Shown: positions 46,242-54,082 of the stretch, piece by piece
Position numbering within the stretch: position 1 is the stretch's first letter
Layout of the letters: each line of letters starts with the position of its first letter
Origin: CAZKUB01 sp964592335
Lineage (GTDB): Archaea > Thermoplasmatota > E2 > DHVEG-1
Length of the DNA stretch: 63,166 nt
NCBI GenBank assembly: GCA_964592335.1
Contig: CAZQEU010000001.1
Location: forward strand, 1 to 63,166
Direction: 5' to 3'
The notes under the pieces: generated by a model
Database searches by the model: none
What the model was told of the DNA's origin: nothing
What the model saw: only the letters and a program-made list of their open reading frames with translations
Translations under genes and position numbers: made by a program

Positions 46242-46870
46242 AAAAAGAGATAATACCTGCAATTATTGCAAAAAATCAGGAAGAATTTAAACAAAAAATT
46301 TTGAAAGTAAAAGACTATGTAAAAATTATTCAACTAGATTTTATGGATGGAAAGTTTGTACCAAACAACTCAATTGATTTTGAATTCAAGTTACCTGAGA
46401 CAAAATGCAAGTTTGAAGCACATCTCATGATTAAAGATCCGCTTGATTGGATTAAAAAAAAGTATCCTAAGTTAGATACAATTCTTGTTCATTTTGAATC
46501 ATGTGATAATCATAAAGAAATAATTGATTTCGTAAAAAGTAAAAATAAACGCATTGGTTTTGTATTAAACCCTGAAACATCTATTTCAGTTATAGAAAAA
46601 TATCTAGATGAAATTGATCAAGTATTAATTATGACAGTAAAACCTGGTTTTTATGGAAGTCCTTTTTTACCAGATATGATTGAAAAAGTAAAAAAACTAA
46701 GGCAAATAAAACCTATGTTAGATATAGAAGTTGATGGTGGAATTACGGATAAAACAATAGAGCTTGCAGACAAAGCAGGAACAAACCTATTTGTCTCAGG
46801 TTCATTTATTGTAAAATCAGAGGATGTAGAAAAATCAGTAAATATCCTCAAAAACAAAGTTAATAACTAA
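46238..46870 (+). CDS. rpe: Ribulose-phosphate 3-epimerase-like protein
   Basis: A 210-aa TIM-barrel protein. Family motifs: Q-L-D-F-M-D-G-K-F-V-P-N, A-H-L-M-I, H-F-E, M-T-V-K-P-G-F-Y-G, and V-D-G-G-I. It lacks the typical N-terminal P-S-I-L-S-A-D, having P-A-I-I-A-K, so it is a divergent member; a related hexulose-phosphate epimerase is possible. It interconverts ribulose 5-phosphate and xylulose 5-phosphate. Last gene of the glk operon. Confidence 0.85.
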   Translation: MKKEIIPAIIAKNQEEFKQKILKVKDYVKIIQLDFMDGKFVPNNSIDFEFKLPETKCKFEAHLMIKDPLDWIKKKYPKLDTILVHFESCDNHKEIIDFVKSKNKRIGFVLNPETSISVIEKYLDEIDQVLIMTVKPGFYGSPFLPDMIEKVKKLRQIKPMLDIEVDGGITDKTIELADKAGTNLFVSGSFIVKSEDVEKSVNILKNKVNN

Positions 46871-47062
46871 TTATTATGTGATAAAAAAACAAATTGGACA
46901 AAAAGTGATTTGATTAACAGATAGTAAAGACGTCATACTTATTATAAAGCCCAACAATTTATAACACACACTATTTCTTTTTTTTTAGTTTAAAAAACTT
47001 TTCCTCATGTTTTAAAAACATTGAGTTGATATATAATTTGGACATAGGCCGGGATTAAAACA

Positions 47063-47236
47063 ATGAATGATGAAGATGTAAATAATTTTCTTGAAGACTT
47101 TAAAAAAGGAGACATTCAGCAAAAAATGGATATGTGGTTTTTTGCTCTTGAACAGGATGCTATATGGGATGAAATCATGGATGAAATGTCAAAGATAGCA
47201 AGAATTCAGATAATGAAGAGAGGTTCAAAGAAATAA
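47063..47236 (+). CDS. 57-aa small protein, paralogue of the next gene
   Basis: An acidic N-terminus (M-N-D-E-D-V-N-N-F-L-E-D-F-K-K) leads into M-D-M-W-F-F-A-L-E-Q-D-A and W-D-E-I-M-D-E-M-S-K-I-A. The same pattern, D-M-W-x2-A-x2-Q-x3-W-E/D-x-I-x2-E-M-x-K-I-A, occurs in the next gene, 14 bp downstream. The pair is probably a tandem duplication in one operon. The helical, charged, tryptophan-containing sequence suggests a helical hairpin or protein-binding partner. Family not recognised. Confidence 0.65.
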   Translation: MNDEDVNNFLEDFKKGDIQQKMDMWFFALEQDAIWDEIMDEMSKIARIQIMKRGSKK

Positions 47237-47250
47237 AAAAAGGTGTAACT

Positions 47251-47472
47251 ATGGATGAAGAAGGTAAAAAAGAACTAATGGAAGAATTCAAAAAATCAGA
47301 GGGAACAAAACGTCTTGATATGTGGGATTATGCATGTAGTCAACAGGTTTTATGGGAAAAAATAATTGCTGAAATGCAGAAAATAGCACATGAACAAGGC
47401 ATCGATAAAAAACTTGATAAGCTTATGCAGGATGAAATGAAAAAAGCTGAAGAGGAAGCTGCAACTATCTAA
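47251..47472 (+). CDS. 73-aa small protein, paralogue of the preceding gene
   Basis: It shares the core D-M-W-x2-A-x2-Q-x3-W-E-x-I-x2-E-M-x-K-I-A with the upstream 57-aa protein and has a longer C-terminal helix (K-K-L-D-K-L-M-Q-D-E-M-K-K-A-E-E-E). An AAGGTGT site lies 6 bases before the ATG. Mostly helical and charged, with no membrane segment. Function unknown. Confidence 0.72.
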   Translation: MDEEGKKELMEEFKKSEGTKRLDMWDYACSQQVLWEKIIAEMQKIAHEQGIDKKLDKLMQDEMKKAEEEAATI

Positions 47473-47581
47473 TTTTTTTATTAACTTAGTTTGTTTTTTT
47501 ATATTTGTAAAAATGTCTTTTTGGTAATACTTGACGAAAATAATATAAACTAGTTAATCCCAAACAAATATATTGTCATAG

Positions 47582-47605
47582 TTTGACATGATATAATATG
47601 TCAAA
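47582..47605. promoter_or_regulatory. Perfect dyad TTTGACAT-N8-ATGTCAAA over a TATA box
   Basis: Two 8-bp arms flank GATATAAT, which resembles an archaeal TATA box, and the ATG of the 43-aa peptide lies 19 bp downstream. A third half-site, TGTCA at 47574-47578, is also inverted relative to the first arm. A regulator bound here would cover TBP, suggesting repression of the peptide gene. Confidence 0.5.
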
Positions 47606-47624
47606 TATGGGGTTGTGATATAAA

Positions 47625-47756
47625 ATGAATAATGCGACAAAAAAATTACAAAAATTGGTAACAAGCAGAAAAACCAAGAAAGTAGTTTCTAAATCAAAAG
47701 ATTTCAACCCATATAAACGTACAACAGCAAGTTCTACAACAGATTATTATAACTAA
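47625..47756 (+). CDS. 43-aa basic peptide ending in T-D-Y-Y-N
   Basis: A short ORF with GGGGTTGTGAT upstream. It is lysine/arginine-rich at first (T-K-K-L-Q-K-L, S-R-K-T-K-K), then Y-K-R-T-T-A-S-S-T-T-D-Y-Y-N and the stop. It resembles the 34-aa peptide at 27668-27772 in size, charge and C-terminus. It is preceded by a perfect dyad over a TATA-like box, so it is probably a regulated gene. Function unknown. Confidence 0.5.
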   Translation: MNNATKKLQKLVTSRKTKKVVSKSKDFNPYKRTTASSTTDYYN

Positions 47757-47796
47757 ATAAAATCAAATATAAAAAAAATATTTTTTCTTATTTTAT

Positions 47797-47816
47797 TGTT
47801 TGGTATTTCCCAAACA
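47797..47816. promoter_or_regulatory. Inverted repeat TGTTTGG-N6-CCAAACA
   Basis: Perfect 7-bp arms in the gap between the 43-aa peptide and the serpin, 62 bp before the serpin ATG. It may be an operator of the serpin gene or a hairpin ending the peptide transcript. Confidence 0.4.
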
Positions 47817-47877
47817 TTTTAAAGGTTTTTAAATACTAAAAAATACAATACCTTATTTTAAAGGTGGAAAAAGCAAC

Positions 47878-49161
47878 ATGAATAAAAAACAAATCATGTC
47901 AATAGCCGTAATAGCTCTTATCGTTGGAGCTGTTTTTATAAGCATATTTTACAAACCTAAAGATTCAGATGTAGAAAGTGAGGACGTACCTGTAGCCATT
48001 GATACACACGCAACAGCAGAAAGTGTCAGATCACTGGTTGATTCAATAAATGATTTCTCGTTTGATTTTTATAACGAGATAATAAAGGATGAAGAGTCAA
48101 ATGTTTTCTACTCACCTTACAGCATATTTACAGCACTTTCCATGGCATATGAAGGAGCAAAGGGAGATACTGCAGCCGAGATGAAAGATATTTTAAATAT
48201 CTTACAAAATGATTCAGTTACAGAATCTTCATTTGGAAGATTATACAACTTACTTAACCACAACATAGAAGGATACAAAATAAACACTGCAAATGCTTTT
48301 TGGGCAAACGATGATTACAAATTCCTTGATGATTACACAAATCTGCTAAAAAATTATTATATAGCAGAGGCAAATGAGCTTGATTTCTCAAAAAATGTAC
48401 AAGCAGCAGAAATAATCAACTCATGGATAGAAGAACAAACCAATGACAAAATAAAGGATATGATCAAGCCAGACATGTTATCAGACTTGACAAAAATGGT
48501 ACTTGCAAATGCAATATATTTTAAGGGACTTTGGGAAAAACAATTTGATTCAGAAGATACATATGAAGAAGATTTTGAAACAAACAATTTTGAAACAGTA
48601 AAAATTGATATGATGGAATACACAGATGAAAATAACAAATTCAACTATACTGAAACCAATTATTTGAAAATACTAGAGATGAACTATCAGGGAAACGAAA
48701 CATCAATGATTATAATTCTTCCAAAAGAAAACAATATCAGTCTTGCTGAAAAACAACTTTCCAAAGAAAATCTTACACATTGGAAAAATAATTTTGTAAC
48801 TAGAGAGATAGATACATTAAAAATACCAAAATTCAAATTGGAAACAGAATACACTCTAAACGATATATTATCAGATATGGGAATAGATGATGCTTTTACC
48901 CCTGGTGTTGCTGATTTCTCAGGAATGGATGGAACTAAAAATCTTTTCATAAGCAAAGTTCTTCATAAAGCATTTGTAGAAGTAAACGAGGAAGGAACTG
49001 AAGCAGCCGCTGCAACTGCAATAATAATGGAATTGACAGCAATACCTGGTGAAGAAGATCTAACCACATTTATTGCTGATCATCCATTTATATTCTTGAT
49101 TCAGCAAAAAGAAACAGGTGCAATATTATTTATGGGAAGAGTAGATGATCCTTCCCAATAA
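47878..49161 (+). CDS. Serpin, exported or membrane-anchored
   Basis: A 427-aa serine protease inhibitor. The N-terminal helix (about 6-25) is a signal peptide or anchor. Serpin motifs include N-V-F-Y-S-P-Y-S-I (about 75-83), N-A-I-Y-F-K-G-L-W (about 211-219), the hinge E-E-G-T-E-A-A-A-A-T-A (371-381) and the end D-H-P-F-I-F-L-I plus L-F-M-G-R-V. The hinge has small residues at P15-P9, as in inhibitory serpins. Counting 17 residues from P17 (E371) predicts P1 as T387 and P1' as A388. Serpins trap serine and some cysteine peptidases. AGGTGG lies before the ATG. It probably protects the cell from peptidases. Confidence 0.93.
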   Translation: MNKKQIMSIAVIALIVGAVFISIFYKPKDSDVESEDVPVAIDTHATAESVRSLVDSINDFSFDFYNEIIKDEESNVFYSPYSIFTALSMAYEGAKGDTAAEMKDILNILQNDSVTESSFGRLYNLLNHNIEGYKINTANAFWANDDYKFLDDYTNLLKNYYIAEANELDFSKNVQAAEIINSWIEEQTNDKIKDMIKPDMLSDLTKMVLANAIYFKGLWEKQFDSEDTYEEDFETNNFETVKIDMMEYTDENNKFNYTETNYLKILEMNYQGNETSMIIILPKENNISLAEKQLSKENLTHWKNNFVTREIDTLKIPKFKLETEYTLNDILSDMGIDDAFTPGVADFSGMDGTKNLFISKVLHKAFVEVNEEGTEAAAATAIIMELTAIPGEEDLTTFIADHPFIFLIQQKETGAILFMGRVDDPSQ

Positions 49162-49171
49162 AAATATTTTT

Positions 49172-49606
49172 TTAACCTTCAATATTAAGTACTTTTATTT
49201 TAAAAATCAGTGTTTTTCCAGCAAGTGGAGAGTTAAGATCAATTGTTACCTTATCTTCTTCTACCTGTGTTATCCTTACAGGTATCTGACGGCCATCAGG
49301 CAGGTTCATAAGAAACATCATACCTGGTTGGATTTCTTGATCAGATTGAAATGATTCCTTAGGCATTTGTCTTACAAGCTCAGGATTATGATTGCCATAA
49401 GCTTCTTCTGGAAGTAGTTTTATTTCTTTTTCCTCACCTTCATTCATTCCAACTACTGCTTCTTCAAAGCCTTTAATAAGTTGTCCTTCACCTACAGTAA
49501 ACTCTAGAGGTGCTTCATGTTTTTCTGAACTGTCAAATACTGTTCCATCTTCTAGCTTTCCTTCGTATTCCACTTTTATTTTATCGCCTTTTTTTACTCC
49601 AGACAT
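49172..49606 (-). CDS. FKBP-type peptidyl-prolyl isomerase (SlyD-like)
   Basis: A 144-aa cytosolic prolyl isomerase. The FKBP half has G-D-K-I-K-V-E-Y-E-G-K-L-E-D-G-T-V-F-D-S and G-E-G-Q-L-I-K-G-F-E-E-A. An insert-in-flap chaperone domain (about 75-125) follows, with A-Y-G-N-H-N-P and Q-P-G-M-M-F. The usual SlyD histidine-rich metal-binding tail is absent. It assists folding of proline-containing proteins and faces the serpin with a 10-bp convergent gap. Confidence 0.93.
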   Translation of the reverse strand: MSGVKKGDKIKVEYEGKLEDGTVFDSSEKHEAPLEFTVGEGQLIKGFEEAVVGMNEGEEKEIKLLPEEAYGNHNPELVRQMPKESFQSDQEIQPGMMFLMNLPDGRQIPVRITQVEEDKVTIDLNSPLAGKTLIFKIKVLNIEG

Positions 49607-49748
49607 AAATTATCAACTCTTATACATACAAGAACAAAAATCAGTAAATTATGATATTCATCCTCATCCTTTGAATCATCAAAACAGACTCTTTCTATAA
49701 ATATGTTTTGTGCATTTAATCTTTAAAAAATAAGTATAGAGATTTGTA

Positions 49749-50768
49749 TTATAAAATCTCTAAATCAGAATATACAAAGATGTAATTTAGAAATACAAAT
49801 CCTTTGGCATTTTTTGTAACTATTTTTGCATTATTTGCATAAATATTTGCTTGTATATCAACAGGTCCTAAGCCAAAAACAGGTGTGTAAACTTTTTGTT
49901 GCTCTCCAGATGTTATAGGGTTTATAAATAAACCATCTGTTTTTTCATCTATTAAACCAAGGATACCGCCTGTAACTGTTACTTCAAAAAATACTGCTGT
50001 TGCATTTACAGATCCTGTATTATTGAAAGTTGTTGTAAGGTTTTTACCAAACATTTGGAAATCTATTTGAAACGTTGTAGAATCTCGCCCATATGTTTTA
50101 AAGCACATATCTGATCGGTTGTTTCCATCGCTTAGTGCCTTGATGTGTGGCCTAGGCTTTGCTTTTGAATGATTAGTCCAAGAATTTCCTTCATCATAGC
50201 TTATATATGCCTCTCCATTTTGATATGATTCTGAGTCATTATTTTGTGCCCAGAGATACCAGTTATCAGTTACGTTTTCTGTGTAGCTTACAATGTAATA
50301 TGTCTCACCCACATCTAAAAAGATTCGTTCCAAATTAAATGAAACCCATGAAAAGTTTAGATTTGGATCAGATACATTAATAGAGTTTATATTTTCAGGT
50401 TGTACTGATGTTGTTGCTAGGTTTTCACCGGTTAATTCTTCTCGAATATAAACTGTAAAAGGATGATTTGCACTATTGTTTTTACAGATATATAACTCTA
50501 CTTTTGTAAGAACGTCTTTTGTTGGAACAAATGATTGGGCCATGTAACTGCTCATATTTGAGGTCTCTGAAGGTATTTGTCCAACAAATAGAGGTACTCC
50601 TATTGAGTCGTTTTGATACTGATCTAATGTTTCAGGGTTATCAATAGTCAAAGTTGAAATATTCTGTTCTTTTTCAGAAGACATAGTGTTTCCAAAAACA
50701 CTTGTGCCCACTGTTGAAAGCATTAAAAAAGCTCCTATTATACAACCTATTATTAGTTTTCTTTTCAT
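49749..50768 (-). CDS. Secreted protein, unknown
   Basis: A 339-aa exported protein (GTG 50777 would give 342). Signal peptide about 1-25. Residues about 50-215 form a beta-sandwich-like domain with A-Q-S-F-V-P-T and F-V-S/T-L-Y-I patterns, ending in M-C-F-K-T-Y-G, a module repeated in archaeal secreted proteins. The second part (about 220-339) is another beta domain. There is no C-terminal membrane anchor. Function not recognised. It lies downstream of birA on the same strand but 48 bp away. Confidence 0.7.
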   Translation of the reverse strand: MKRKLIIGCIIGAFLMLSTVGTSVFGNTMSSEKEQNISTLTIDNPETLDQYQNDSIGVPLFVGQIPSETSNMSSYMAQSFVPTKDVLTKVELYICKNNSANHPFTVYIREELTGENLATTSVQPENINSINVSDPNLNFSWVSFNLERIFLDVGETYYIVSYTENVTDNWYLWAQNNDSESYQNGEAYISYDEGNSWTNHSKAKPRPHIKALSDGNNRSDMCFKTYGRDSTTFQIDFQMFGKNLTTTFNNTGSVNATAVFFEVTVTGGILGLIDEKTDGLFINPITSGEQQKVYTPVFGLGPVDIQANIYANNAKIVTKNAKGFVFLNYIFVYSDLEIL

Positions 50769-50824
50769 TTTTACCACATATAACTTTTTAAAATATTTAT
50801 AAATTAGTTTATTTATAAATTTTT

Positions 50825-51772
50825 CTATAAAAAACTTATATCTCCTGAAACAATCTTTTCAAAACCCTTTTTTGTCTTTAGTATCAGACAACCACTTTCA
50901 TCAACATCAGAAACGATACCTAAAACAATATCTTTTTCCCGGGCAACTCTAACTTTTTTACCAATGATATCAGCATAAGAAAACCACAAATCCCTTATTT
51001 TATCATAATTAAAGGATTTGACATAAGCATAATTTTTATCAAAAAAAATTATTATATTTTTCAAAAGATTAACTCTTGAAACATATTGATCTGTCTCTTT
51101 TTGTAACGAACTAGCAATATCACGTAAATCACTACTCAGATAACTATTAACATTAATACCAATACCTACAATAGCATAGTTTATTTTATCCATCTCAGCA
51201 TCAAGCTCAGTTAAAATACCACAAACTTTCTTACCATTTATCAAAATATCATTAGGCCATTTAATCACAGGTTTTAAACCAGTTATTTTTTCAATAGCCT
51301 CCACAACCGAGACAGATGCAGCCATAGTAATGGCCATAGCATACTGAGGAGGAACACAAGGATAAAGTATAAACGAAAAGTAAATACCGCCCTCCGGTGA
51401 AGACCAAACTCTATCCTTACGACCTTTCCCCCTCTCCTGAATATCTGCAACAACAACAGTACCTTCCTCAACATTTTTTTTAACAAGATCTTTACAATAT
51501 AAATTAGTCGAATCAATTTTTTTAAAATAAATAATTTTTTTACCAACAATATTTGTTTTAAGATCTGATTTGATCTCCTCAGGTATCGGAATATCAGGTC
51601 TTGATACAAGCCTGTATCCTTTGTTTTTAACTGACTCAATTTTGTAACCAATTTCTTTCAAAGATTTTATTTGTTTCCAGACAGCAGTCCTTGAAACACC
51701 AATTTTTTCTGCTAATTTTTCACCAGAAACAAAATGTTCTTTTCCGAGCATTTCAAGTATTTCTTTTTTCAT
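50825..51772 (-). CDS. birA: Bifunctional BirA: biotin-protein ligase and biotin-operon repressor
   Basis: A 315-aa protein. The N-terminal winged helix (about 1-60; S-G-E-K-L-A-E-K-I-G-V-S-R-T-A-V-W-K-Q-I) is the DNA-binding domain, so it also acts as a repressor. The ligase domain has D-S-T-N (about 89), the biotinyl-AMP loop G-R-G-K-G-R (about 117-122), and W-P-N-D-I with K-V-C-G-I-L-T. It activates biotin with ATP and attaches it to the carrier lysine. It overlaps the upstream SSS transporter by 4 bases (ATGA). A BirA-type operator lies at the transporter start. Confidence 0.96.
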   Translation of the reverse strand: MKKEILEMLGKEHFVSGEKLAEKIGVSRTAVWKQIKSLKEIGYKIESVKNKGYRLVSRPDIPIPEEIKSDLKTNIVGKKIIYFKKIDSTNLYCKDLVKKNVEEGTVVVADIQERGKGRKDRVWSSPEGGIYFSFILYPCVPPQYAMAITMAASVSVVEAIEKITGLKPVIKWPNDILINGKKVCGILTELDAEMDKINYAIVGIGINVNSYLSSDLRDIASSLQKETDQYVSRVNLLKNIIIFFDKNYAYVKSFNYDKIRDLWFSYADIIGKKVRVAREKDIVLGIVSDVDESGCLILKTKKGFEKIVSGDISFL

Positions 51773-53115
51773 TTTTTTACTTTCTCCCTAAAAATCAATA
51801 AAGGCAAAATTGAAAATATCATACCAACAATTACGGCATCAACCCCATATGGATTATTTAAAAAAAACCAAATAAGAGATATAGAACCACCAAGGATTAA
51901 GCTATATAACGCACCCTGCGAAGAAACACAGGTTTTTGTTTTATAAAAACCAAAAAGAATAGGTATTGTAAGTCCTGCTGTAAAAACAGTATAAGCAAGC
52001 TGCAGAGTTTTTAAAACATCATCAAGATACAAAGCAAGAGCCAGTGCTGTAAAACCAACTAAAAATATGCCTATCCTTGAAATATTTATTTTTTTGTTTT
52101 TCAAAATATCAATACTTATAATCGTTCCTGCTGAGAGAAGACAGGAATCTGCAGATGAAAGCATAACTGATACGAAAGCCGCAATTATAATTGCACCTAT
52201 CACCGGTGAAAGATTTAGTACAGCAGATGGAATTGCAACATATGCATTTGTAAGATCTGGATATAAAACAATAGCTGAAATTGCGATAACTGCTATTGCA
52301 AATGCAAAAACTAGTTTGAACAATCCTGCAAAAATTGTCCCTGTTTTAGCTGTTTTTTCATCGTTTGCAGAAAGAATTTTTGAATAAATATCAGGTCCTA
52401 CGATATGAGGCATAAACATCATAAAAAAAATCGATGCAGCACCCATAAAACCAATATTTTGATTTACTGGAAAAGAAAGAGACCCTGCAGCTAAATTACC
52501 AATTCCAGGTAGGGCATCTATAAAAAGCAATGGTGCTGCGATACAGCATATACCGATAAACATTACAAAAAACTGTATTATATCTGTATAAACAACAGCG
52601 TATTGCCCACCTATTATAGTGTACAGGATAAAACCAATAGTAATTATTACAAGCAAAACTGTATAATCAACAGTAATTGCAACAGATAGTACTAGGCTGC
52701 ATGCCTGAATAAGAAGTGATACCCATGCAATCTCAGTTATAACAATTAATACAGCTGATGAAAAACGAACTTTTTTATCAAACATTTTACCTGTTATATC
52801 TGGTAGTGTAAAAAGTCCTGTTTTTCGAACTTTTTTTGCGATAAATAAACCAAGTACTATTAAACCAAGGCCACCAGCAAGATCATACCAAAGTGCCGGA
52901 AGGCCCTCTGCATAAATCCTTCCTCCAGCTACAATTGTTGCTGATCCCCCTATAGTGGTCGCAGTAATAGTTGCTATTAATGCAAATTTTTTGAGGCTTC
53001 TATCTGCTAGGAAAAAACTATCTGAGTTCTTTATTTTTCTAGAACTTAATAGACCTATACTTATTAGCATTATTAGATATGAAAGTATTATTCCAATAGT
53101 AAGAAATGATTCCAT
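51769..53115 (-). CDS. Sodium:solute symporter (SSS family), candidate biotin transporter
   Basis: A 448-aa polytopic protein with about 12-13 TM segments. The early G-G-x-A-T-I-V-A-G-G-R-I-Y-A-E-G and A-D-S-C-L-L-S-A-G motifs are typical of the Na+/solute symporter family (SLC5/PanF-like). The substrate cannot be read from sequence. It is the first gene of an operon with birA and the BirA operator covers its start, so biotin, or a precursor, is the best guess; the human relative SLC5A6 (SMVT) transports biotin. Transcription is probably leaderless. Confidence 0.85.
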   Translation of the reverse strand: MESFLTIGIILSYLIMLISIGLLSSRKIKNSDSFFLADRSLKKFALIATITATTIGGSATIVAGGRIYAEGLPALWYDLAGGLGLIVLGLFIAKKVRKTGLFTLPDITGKMFDKKVRFSSAVLIVITEIAWVSLLIQACSLVLSVAITVDYTVLLVIITIGFILYTIIGGQYAVVYTDIIQFFVMFIGICCIAAPLLFIDALPGIGNLAAGSLSFPVNQNIGFMGAASIFFMMFMPHIVGPDIYSKILSANDEKTAKTGTIFAGLFKLVFAFAIAVIAISAIVLYPDLTNAYVAIPSAVLNLSPVIGAIIIAAFVSVMLSSADSCLLSAGTIISIDILKNKKINISRIGIFLVGFTALALALYLDDVLKTLQLAYTVFTAGLTIPILFGFYKTKTCVSSQGALYSLILGGSISLIWFFLNNPYGVDAVIVGMIFSILPLLIFREKVKK

Positions 53116-53146
53116 TGTTAACCTTCTTGGATTGCATAGTTAACTA
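53115..53146. promoter_or_regulatory. BirA operator: TTGTTAACC-N14-AGTTAACTA
   Basis: The two half-sites match the known BirA consensus TTGTAAACC-N14/15-GGTTTACAA at 8 and 6 of 9 positions, with the exact 14-bp spacer. The site overlaps the A of the transporter ATG (53115) and sits in the divergent region before the enoyl-CoA hydratase-like gene, whose ATG is 61 bp away. Binding of BirA-biotinyl-AMP would shut off the transporter-birA operon and might affect the divergent gene. It contains a perfect TAGTTAACTA palindrome. Confidence 0.8.
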
Positions 53147-53206
53147 TTTTAAATATTTTTTGTCAACATTTAAATTCAAAAAAACGCTTCAGAATCAGAG
53201 ATAAAT

Positions 53207-53989
53207 ATGAAATATGAAACACTCACAACAGAGGTAAAAGAAAACATAGCATATATTACCCTAAAAAGACCCGAAAGACTAAACTCATTTGATATGAAAC
53301 TTGGAGAGGAATTATATAGTGTTTTAAAAAGATTTACTCCAGATAAAAACATAAAAGCAGTGATTATAAAAGGCAGTGGAAAAGGATTCTGTGGCGGTGG
53401 AGATGTCAAAGAAATGCATAATGCAAAAAACAAATCCAAATTTTTAAGAGAATTAACACTTGTGATCCATAGATGTGTTCTTGAGATGAGGAAAATGGAA
53501 AAACCAGTAATAGCCGCAGTAAATGGACATGCATTTGGTGCAGGTCTTTCTCTTGCACTTGCATGTGATATCTTAATTGCTTCAAAAAACGCAAAGCTTG
53601 GAACAGCGTTTATTGGAATTGGTCTTGCCCCGGGTTGTGGTACACAGTTTTTTACAGAAATCGTGGGTTATAAGAGAGCATGTGAATATATTTTAACATC
53701 CAAAGTTTTTACTGCCAAAAAAGCAGAAGAACTAGGTTTAGTAAACATATTAGTAGATGATAAAGAATTTGAAAAAACTGTTGAAGAATTTGTAAATAAA
53801 TTTAGAAAGCTTCCACCAATCGCAGTTGGAAAAGCAAAGATGCTAATAAACAAGAGCATGGAAAACAATATAGAAGATCATCTTGAACTTGAGAGCATTA
53901 CCGCATCCAAAGTAGCCGGTACAAAAGATTTTAAAGAAGGCGTTGCTGCTTTTGTTGAAAAAAGAAAAGCAGTATTTAAAGGAGAATAA
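53207..53989 (+). CDS. Crotonase-superfamily protein (PaaG-like isomerase)
   Basis: A 260-aa crotonase fold. The oxyanion-hole segment G-K-G-F-C-G-G-G-D-V-K and the G-H-A-F-G-A-G-L-S-L motif are present. The two glutamates of true enoyl-CoA hydratases are replaced: A-G-L-S-L has S and L-G-T-A-F-I-G-I-G-L-A-P-G has F, which is closer to PaaG-type CoA isomerases. It probably acts on an enoyl-CoA, but hydration is doubtful. The gene is divergent from the SSS-birA operon, with a TTTAAATA box near 53148, and is separated from the next gene by 93 bp. Confidence 0.85.
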   Translation: MKYETLTTEVKENIAYITLKRPERLNSFDMKLGEELYSVLKRFTPDKNIKAVIIKGSGKGFCGGGDVKEMHNAKNKSKFLRELTLVIHRCVLEMRKMEKPVIAAVNGHAFGAGLSLALACDILIASKNAKLGTAFIGIGLAPGCGTQFFTEIVGYKRACEYILTSKVFTAKKAEELGLVNILVDDKEFEKTVEEFVNKFRKLPPIAVGKAKMLINKSMENNIEDHLELESITASKVAGTKDFKEGVAAFVEKRKAVFKGE

Positions 53990-54082
53990 CTATTACGTCA
54001 ATTGCTATAAAAACTTTAGAAAGCTTTATGTATTTTAGCTAATATCGCCAGGATGTCTTCTGGTAAAAGGGAGGAAAAACAG

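Noticed and set aside
46871..47062. Possible tRNA or structured RNA in the gap after rpe
   Set aside because: No cloverleaf, no T-loop GTTCRANNC and no strong stem could be found; the gap looks like terminator plus promoter sequence.
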